A DNA stretch of 39,648 nucleotides from Crocinitomix sp. (GTDB lineage: Bacteria; Bacteroidota; Bacteroidia; Flavobacteriales_D; Crocinitomicaceae), in assembly GCA_015662905.1 (NCBI GenBank), contig DQTE01000034.1:1-39648 (forward strand), given 5' to 3'. The notes under the pieces were generated by a model that worked only from the letters and a program-made list of their open reading frames with translations, did not search any database and was not told where the DNA came from. Positions 34,393-39,648 of this stretch are shown here, in pieces. Made by a program: the position numbers and the translations under genes. Positions within the stretch are counted from its first letter, which is position 1; every line of letters begins with the position of its first letter.

Positions 34393-36999
34393 ATGAAATT
34401 GAAAAAAGCATTAATTATACTATTCTGTTTGTTGATTTATTTCAACCACGCAACGGCTACTCATAATCGTTCGGGATCAATTACTTATAGACATATTTCT
34501 GGCAACACCTATGAGTTTACGGTTAAAACCTGCACAAAAACGTCAGCGGAAGCAGACAGGCCAGAACTTGAAATAAATTGGGGTGATGGTACTTCTGACA
34601 CGATAAACAGAATTAATATTGTTTTAATTACTACCTATGATGCTCAAGAGAATTATTATGTAGGCATACACACTTATACCGGTCCTGGTAACTTTATAGT
34701 TAGTGTTGAAGACCCTAATAGAAACAGTGGAGTATTAAATATTACAAATTCAGTAAATCAACCATTTTGTGTTCAAACTGAAATTGTAATTTCTCCTTTG
34801 TTAGGTACACCAAACAATTCTTTAATTATAGAGGATTGCCCTTGTCCTGAATTTGCTTGTTTAAATCAAATGTATTGCTACAACTTATCGGCTTACGACC
34901 CTGATGGAGACAGTTTGTCATACAGTTTGGTGCCCTGTAGAGGACAAGACTGCTTAGAAATGACACCTGGTATTTACAGTTATCCGCAAGAGGTAGGCGG
35001 CGGCGTTTTAACCATAGACTCCATAACTGGTACATTATGTTGGGACAGTCCTGTTTTACAAGGTGAGTATAACATTGCCATTAAAATTTCAGAATATAGG
35101 GCGGGTGTGTATATAGGCTCAGTTCTACAAGATATGCAATTGACTGTAAAAGTGTGCAATAATGATGCACCAATTATAGCTCCAAAAGCAGACACTTGTG
35201 TTTTTGTAGGAGATAACCTTGATATTGTGTTTTCTGCCACTGATACCCAAGACGCTGTAAGTATTTACGCTACCGGAGCAATTTTTAACCTAAACAACAA
35301 TCCAGCAACTTTTATTGAAGACACACAAAGTCCGACAGTAAATGGTCATTTTATATGGCAACCAGATTGTAGTCAAGCATCTTACAATCCTTATCCTTTA
35401 ATTATTCATGCTGTAGATTTGAATCCAAATATACAATTACAAGACCTAATGGATTGGAAGATTAGGGTTAACATTCCTCCTCTTCAAAACGTGTTAGTTA
35501 GCCCTTATGGCAGTGCATTTCAAATTACCTGGGATGCCCCAACAGTAAATTGTGATATAGACCAGTTTAATATATACCGCAGTACAGACTCTTCTTTATA
35601 TTCAAACGCTTGTTGTGATGTAGGTACAGCAGAGGCTATGGGTTATACTTTAATTGGTACATCAAATAATTTGTCTTATATAGATGATTCTCCTTTAGAA
35701 ATAGGAAATAAGTATTGTTATATGGTTACAGTAGTCAACACTAACGGTGTTGAAAGTTGTGTATCAAATCAAGATTGTAATTCTCTTAATTTTGAAGTTC
35801 CTGTAATGACAAATGTATCAGTATTTGAAACTGCTCTCGCATCAGGTAAAGACTCTGTTTATTGGTCGTGGCCAAAAGAATTAAACTTGACAAACTTTCC
35901 AGGGCCTTATTATTATCAATTATATAGAAGTGAGGGATATAGTGGTGGCACAGAATCTTTAGTATTTACCTCTAATACTGATGCTGTTATTTCAAATGTT
36001 GACACTTTTTTTTATGATATAAGTTTAAACACAATAGACTTTCCTTACACATACAGGGTAGAATTATATAGTAATAATCAACTTGTGGGCTCATCAAGTC
36101 CTGCTTCTTCAATATACTTAAACTTAATTCCTAATGACAATCAATTAACTTTGGTATGGGACGAACACATTCCTTGGATAAATTACACGTATGAAATTTA
36201 TAAAGAAACATTTGTTGGAAGTGGTGTTTTTAATTTAATAGGAACAACAAATACGCCTACTTACACTGATACCAACCTAATTAATCAAAAAACGTACTGT
36301 TACAAAATTAAAACCATAGGGCAATACACGCAAAGTGGGATTAGAAACCCAATAGAAAATTGGTCACAAATACAGTGTGGTGAACCGTATGACTACACCC
36401 CTCCTTGTGCACCTAGTTTATCTATTACAGGTAATTGTGATACAGAAGAAAACCTTATTACGTGGACAAATCCAAATAATAGTTGCGCAGATGATGTTGT
36501 GGCTTACAATCTTTATTTTGCACCATTTGAAGGAGACAGTTTAACTTTATTAACAAATTTTTCTTCTCAATTTGACACTATGTATATCCATAAAGATAGA
36601 GGAAGTATAGCGGGATGTTACTATGTAACTGCTATTGATTCAATGCCGTATTCAAACGAGGGACAACCGTCAAATATGGTATGTATTGATAATTGTAATG
36701 GATATTACGAATTACCTAATGTTTTTACTCCTGGAAACGATAATGTTAACGACTTGTATCATCCTTTTTTACCTTTTAAATTCGTTGAAAGTATAGATTT
36801 AAAAATCTATAACAGATGGGGTGAATTAGTTTATGAAACCACTGACCCACAAATTAATTGGGATGGAACATATTTAGACACGGGGAAATCATTATTAGAT
36901 GGTGTATATTTTTATGTTTGTACCGTCTATGAGATTAAATTAGCAGGATTAATAAGTAGGAGTTTTCAAGGGAATATAACCATTATAAATGACAAATAA
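34393..36999 (+). CDS. large secreted protein with type-B T9SS C-terminal sorting domain
   Basis: An 868-residue exported protein. Residues 1-22 form the signal peptide. The N-terminal part (HNRSGSITYRHISGNTYEFT and NWGDGTSD) is typical of Bacteroidota gliding/adhesin-like proteins with a PKD-like start. Fibronectin-III-like beta domains with YNLY, YQLYRSE and YEIYKET strands fill about residues 370-760. Residues ~771-868 are the gliding-motility-associated type-B C-terminal domain: NVFTPGNDNVNDLYHP, IYNRWGELVYE, NWDGTYLDTGKSLLDGVYFY, and the final FQGNITIIN strand. This domain sends the protein through the type IX secretion system. The rest of that system is outside the window. The riboflavin synthase gene starts directly at the stop codon (TAAATG). 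Confidence 0.9.
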   Translation: MKLKKALIILFCLLIYFNHATATHNRSGSITYRHISGNTYEFTVKTCTKTSAEADRPELEINWGDGTSDTINRINIVLITTYDAQENYYVGIHTYTGPGNFIVSVEDPNRNSGVLNITNSVNQPFCVQTEIVISPLLGTPNNSLIIEDCPCPEFACLNQMYCYNLSAYDPDGDSLSYSLVPCRGQDCLEMTPGIYSYPQEVGGGVLTIDSITGTLCWDSPVLQGEYNIAIKISEYRAGVYIGSVLQDMQLTVKVCNNDAPIIAPKADTCVFVGDNLDIVFSATDTQDAVSIYATGAIFNLNNNPATFIEDTQSPTVNGHFIWQPDCSQASYNPYPLIIHAVDLNPNIQLQDLMDWKIRVNIPPLQNVLVSPYGSAFQITWDAPTVNCDIDQFNIYRSTDSSLYSNACCDVGTAEAMGYTLIGTSNNLSYIDDSPLEIGNKYCYMVTVVNTNGVESCVSNQDCNSLNFEVPVMTNVSVFETALASGKDSVYWSWPKELNLTNFPGPYYYQLYRSEGYSGGTESLVFTSNTDAVISNVDTFFYDISLNTIDFPYTYRVELYSNNQLVGSSSPASSIYLNLIPNDNQLTLVWDEHIPWINYTYEIYKETFVGSGVFNLIGTTNTPTYTDTNLINQKTYCYKIKTIGQYTQSGIRNPIENWSQIQCGEPYDYTPPCAPSLSITGNCDTEENLITWTNPNNSCADDVVAYNLYFAPFEGDSLTLLTNFSSQFDTMYIHKDRGSIAGCYYVTAIDSMPYSNEGQPSNMVCIDNCNGYYELPNVFTPGNDNVNDLYHPFLPFKFVESIDLKIYNRWGELVYETTDPQINWDGTYLDTGKSLLDGVYFYVCTVYEIKLAGLISRSFQGNITIINDK

Positions 37000-37581
37000 A
37001 TGTTTACAGGAATTATAGAGGCCTTAGGTAAAGTAGAAGATATTAAAAAAGAAAATACAAATGTTCATTTTACATTGAGTTGTCCGTTTACTAAAGAATT
37101 AAAAATTGACCAATCGTTAGCACATAACGGAACTTGTCTAACAGTTATTAATATTGATGGCAATAAATATACGGTAACGGCCATTGAAGAAACTCTAAAA
37201 CGAACAAATTTAAGTGAGTTAAAGATAGGTGACAATGTTAATCTTGAGCGCTGTACGTTAATGGGGGGGAGATTGGATGGGCACATTGTACAAGGTCACG
37301 TTGACACTGTTGGCGTGTGTAAAGAAATTATAAAAAACAACGGAAGTACTGAATTTGTTTTTACGTATGATTATGATGAGGTAACTGTTCCAAAAGGCTC
37401 AATTACTGTTAATGGTGTAAGTTTAACGGTTGTACAATCTAGCAAAGGCTTGTTCTCTGTACACATTATTCCGTACACTATACAACATACAAACTTTAAA
37501 GACTTTAGAGTAGGGTCTAAAGTAAATTTGGAATTTGACATCATAGGTAAATATGTTAACCGGATACTACAACAACAATAA
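37000..37581 (+). CDS. ribE: riboflavin synthase, alpha subunit
   Basis: A 193-residue enzyme converting two 6,7-dimethyl-8-ribityllumazine molecules to riboflavin. The two lumazine-binding repeats are clear: MFTGIIEALGKVEDI, HNGTCLTVI and MGGRLDGHIVQGHVDTVG. The second repeat has VPKGSITVNGVSLTVV and NLEFDIIGKYVNRIL. The start MFTGII is the universal family start and follows the preceding stop with no gap, so translational coupling to the T9SS substrate gene is likely even though the functions are unrelated. Named ribE here (ribC or ribB in other naming schemes). Confidence 0.95.
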   Translation: MFTGIIEALGKVEDIKKENTNVHFTLSCPFTKELKIDQSLAHNGTCLTVINIDGNKYTVTAIEETLKRTNLSELKIGDNVNLERCTLMGGRLDGHIVQGHVDTVGVCKEIIKNNGSTEFVFTYDYDEVTVPKGSITVNGVSLTVVQSSKGLFSVHIIPYTIQHTNFKDFRVGSKVNLEFDIIGKYVNRILQQQ

Positions 37582-37625
37582 AACTTTTGGTACAATTTTT
37601 CGTACAAATCATGTAAAAACAATAA

Positions 37626-38741
37626 ATGAAAAAATTATCTATCATATTAATCATCTTTTTTAGCTATTTTTCTATAGCTCAAAACTCTATTGATACTACA
37701 CACCACGAATTGTCGCTACTTTTCATAGGTGATATTATGGGACACGGTCCTCAAATAGAATCTGCTTATGATGCTTCAACTAAAAGTTATAATTATAATT
37801 CTGTTTTTAAATACGTATCGCCACACATACAATCTTCTGATTTTTGCGTAGCAAACCTTGAGGTTACATTGGCAGGAAAACCCTATAAAGGATATCCTCA
37901 GTTTTCTTCGCCAGATGCATTAGCCTCTGCCGCCAAAAACGCAGGTATAGATATGTTGGTTACCTCAAATAATCATAGTTGTGATAGGGGTGATAAAGGT
38001 ATTGTTAGAACCATTAATGTTTTAGATTCTTTACAAATATTACATACAGGTACATTTAAAGATTCTTTTGACAGAAAAAAGAACAACCCTTTAATTATAG
38101 AAAAAAACTGCATAAGAGTTGCATTTTTAAATTACACCTACGGTACTAACGGGTTAAAAAATCATTATCCAACAATTGTAAACAGGTTAGACACGTCTTT
38201 AATTAGAGCTGATATAGCTTATGCTAAAACCTTAAATGTTGACAAAATAATTGTAGTGACTCACTGGGGCGCCGAGTATAAACTACAGCCGGTTAAATCT
38301 CAAATTGAAATGGGTAAATTTATTTTTGAGGCGGGGGCTGATATTATTGTTGGTTCGCATCCTCACGTTTTAGAAAAAATGATTTGGGAAAAAAGCACCA
38401 ACTCTCAAGGAGATAAGGTAATAATTTACTCTTTAGGTAACTATGTGTCTAATCAAAGAGCAAGATATAAAGACGGTGGAGCTATGCTTCAATTGGTACT
38501 ACAAAAAGAAAACGGCAAAACAAGCATTAAGTCTGCAGGATATTATTTAACTTGGGTTTACACACCAACCATTGAAGGCGTAAAAAAATATTACATATTA
38601 CCTGCGGCGTGGTATGAAAATAACCCTAGTTTTTTTAATAACAAAGATAGCTACCAAAAAATGAACCTCTTTTTGACTGATTCTAGAAAACTATTAGGAG
38701 AATACAATAAAAATATTACAGAAATAAAACCAAATCTCTAA
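37626..38741 (+). CDS. CapA-family (poly-gamma-glutamate synthesis-type) protein
   Basis: A 371-residue exported protein of the CapA/PGA_cap metallophosphatase-like family. Residues 1-19 form a signal peptide ending IAQ. Family landmarks are LLFIGDIMGHGPQI (residues 31-44, first metal-ligand Asp), FCVANLEVTLAGKP, VTSNNHSCDRGDKGI, VVTHWGAEY and VGSHPHVLEKM, which together supply the His/Asn/Asp metal set. Members take part in capsule or polymer synthesis or processing; a poly-gamma-glutamate product is not implied here, since no capBC-like genes are seen. The GH114-like gene follows after 10 bases, which points to a shared role in an extracellular polymer. Confidence 0.88.
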   Translation: MKKLSIILIIFFSYFSIAQNSIDTTHHELSLLFIGDIMGHGPQIESAYDASTKSYNYNSVFKYVSPHIQSSDFCVANLEVTLAGKPYKGYPQFSSPDALASAAKNAGIDMLVTSNNHSCDRGDKGIVRTINVLDSLQILHTGTFKDSFDRKKNNPLIIEKNCIRVAFLNYTYGTNGLKNHYPTIVNRLDTSLIRADIAYAKTLNVDKIIVVTHWGAEYKLQPVKSQIEMGKFIFEAGADIIVGSHPHVLEKMIWEKSTNSQGDKVIIYSLGNYVSNQRARYKDGGAMLQLVLQKENGKTSIKSAGYYLTWVYTPTIEGVKKYYILPAAWYENNPSFFNNKDSYQKMNLFLTDSRKLLGEYNKNITEIKPNL

Positions 38742-38751
38742 ATAATTTAAA

Positions 38752-39582
38752 ATGAAAGTAGTAAAAAACATCACCTTATTTTTATTGATATTTACTTTTA
38801 ATAATTGCAAAAAAGACATAATAGAAAAACCAATAGGTAACGCCCAAGCCAAAGAGGTGTGGAATTGTGCGTATCAAGAAAATTATGACCCCGACAAGAT
38901 AGATGACGTAATTGCTAACGCGACAAATGCTTATGTGTTGATAGATCCCTTTGAGGGAGATAATTACCAAAGAATTTCAGAAATAAAATCAAAAGGAAAT
39001 GAAGTTTGTGCTTACATAAGTATTGGTACAGGAGAAGATTGGAGAAGTGACTGGAATCAATTAAAACCTTATTGTGTTTCAAAACAGTGGAGCAAATGGA
39101 AGGGAGAGTATTTTATTGATGTTACCACAACAGGTCTAATAGATGTAATGAAAGCAAGAATTGATAAAATAGCTAATTGGGGCTGCGATTGGGTTGAATT
39201 TGATAATATGGATTGGGCTTTTGATGAAGAATCTCGAAAAAAATATAACATAAGAGCTAGCGAGCAAGACGCCATTAATTATTATAATGAGTTATGTGAT
39301 TATGTCCACTCTAAGGGAATGAAATGTCAAGCAAAAAACACTGTAAGAAATGCTCCGAATTTTGACGCACTTTTATGTGAATCTTTTAATAATGATAAAG
39401 ACTGGTGGAATCATGCAGAGGCACAAAGTTATCTAGATGCAGGAAAAATGGTGATTGTAAATCATTACAAAGAAAAACGACCCAATGCAACTTATCAAGA
39501 ATATATCAACTTGTATAATGCAGGAATTTCTTTTATTTGTGAAAGCAAAAAAGAAAAAAAATACATTCATTATAATGAATAA
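38752..39582 (+). CDS. GH114-like endo-alpha-1,4-polygalactosaminidase, lipoprotein
   Basis: A 276-residue protein of the GH114 / TM1410-like TIM-barrel family, which includes enzymes cutting alpha-1,4-linked galactosamine polymers. The N-terminal hydrophobic stretch ends TFNNCKKD, a probable lipoprotein site at Cys19 (the -1 Asn is unusual). Barrel landmarks are NAYVLIDPFEGD, VCAYISIGTGEDWRSDW, GEYFIDVT and WVEFDNMDWAF, the last carrying the candidate acidic catalytic residues, then AKNTVRNAP and LLCESFN. Some lineages use such enzymes in biofilm polysaccharide processing. Its 10-base spacing from the CapA-like gene supports a polymer-related pair. The gene ends in a perfect 16-bp palindrome (39565-39580). 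Confidence 0.85.
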   Translation: MKVVKNITLFLLIFTFNNCKKDIIEKPIGNAQAKEVWNCAYQENYDPDKIDDVIANATNAYVLIDPFEGDNYQRISEIKSKGNEVCAYISIGTGEDWRSDWNQLKPYCVSKQWSKWKGEYFIDVTTTGLIDVMKARIDKIANWGCDWVEFDNMDWAFDEESRKKYNIRASEQDAINYYNELCDYVHSKGMKCQAKNTVRNAPNFDALLCESFNNDKDWWNHAEAQSYLDAGKMVIVNHYKEKRPNATYQEYINLYNAGISFICESKKEKKYIHYNE

Positions 39583-39609
39583 AAAGGGTTTTTAGGGTAA
39601 TCCTTTTTA
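39580..39609 (+). terminator. probable Rho-independent terminator after the GH114-like gene
   Basis: The arms taaaaagg and ccttttta enclose a 14-base loop and end in a T run. The left arm overlaps the stop codon. The stem is short and AT-rich, so confidence is moderate. Confidence 0.55.
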
Positions 39610-39648
39610 AAGTACATTATCAAATTAGAATTTTAAAACAAGGTTACA

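Noticed and set aside
37582-37625. GGTAC...GTAC inverted repeat between ribE and the CapA-like gene
   Set aside because: Arms of only about five bases with no T run; too weak for a terminator or operator call.
39565-39580. Perfect 16-bp palindrome attcatta/taatgaat
   Set aside because: It lies inside the last codons of the GH114-like gene, is AT-only apart from two bases, and has no T run; likely chance in this composition.
1-39648. CRISPR arrays, tRNA and rRNA genes, phage or plasmid functions
   Set aside because: Looked for on both strands; no regularly spaced repeats, cloverleaf-type sequence, rRNA-like stretch, integrase, replicase or capsid gene was recognised.

Overview
The window is strongly AT-rich and looks like a chromosomal segment of a Bacteroidota member, most likely Flavobacteriales. 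The grounds are a type IX secretion type-B C-terminal sorting domain (gene at 34393), TAnnTTTG-type -7 boxes with few Shine-Dalgarno sites, a GC(M/T)D..A.NY...DDGSC.Y lipoprotein motif (gene at 12068), a SusC/FecA-style TonB receptor with an N-terminal carboxypeptidase-like domain, a BrxA-type bacilliredoxin, and a DUF3109 protein. No tRNA, rRNA, CRISPR array, phage or complete insertion sequence is visible.

Layout. 1-220: right part of a short inverted-repeat (MITE-like) element; a second, complete copy lies at 27873-28140. 276-7152: a giant secreted alpha-2-macroglobulin-like protein, a small membrane protein and a bacilliredoxin. 7153-10142: a 583-bp gene-poor gap, then a tightly overlapped FIST sensor / soluble histidine kinase / lone receiver cassette; 26-bp near-identical sequences flank this block, one of them being the 3' end of the neighbouring oxidoreductase gene. 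10117-11916: FAD-dependent oxidoreductase and ComF-type phosphoribosyltransferase on the minus strand. 12068-17793: a four-gene, end-to-end operon (DUF4856 lipoprotein, imelysin-like protein, FecA-like TonB receptor, fatty-acid-hydroxylase/sterol-desaturase) behind two 19-bp 9-1-9 inverted repeats that look like Fur boxes; the first gene carries a one-base frameshift exactly at its predicted lipobox cysteine. 18192-21597: class Ia ribonucleotide reductase (beta then alpha), preceded by five copies of TTGTTAA, followed by a terminator.

21742-27808: a membrane GT-C-like protein, DUF3109, MmcQ/YjbR, MutS and a secreted M14/AstE-like metallohydrolase candidate. 28148-31784: saccharopine dehydrogenase, two small unknown genes behind a perfect-arm palindrome, an unknown lipoprotein, and a CTP-synthase-glutaminase-like protein without its catalytic cysteine. 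31786-39582: PdxA and leucyl aminopeptidase (minus strand), a large secreted T9SS substrate, riboflavin synthase, a CapA-like protein and a GH114-like lipoprotein.

Functional picture: most of the window is ordinary core metabolism (nucleotide reduction, mismatch repair, vitamin B6, riboflavin, peptide turnover) with three accessory units of more interest: the iron-type operon, the FIST two-component cassette with its flanking repeats, and the MITE-like repeat. All functional calls come from reading the sequence and remembered family patterns; no database search was run.
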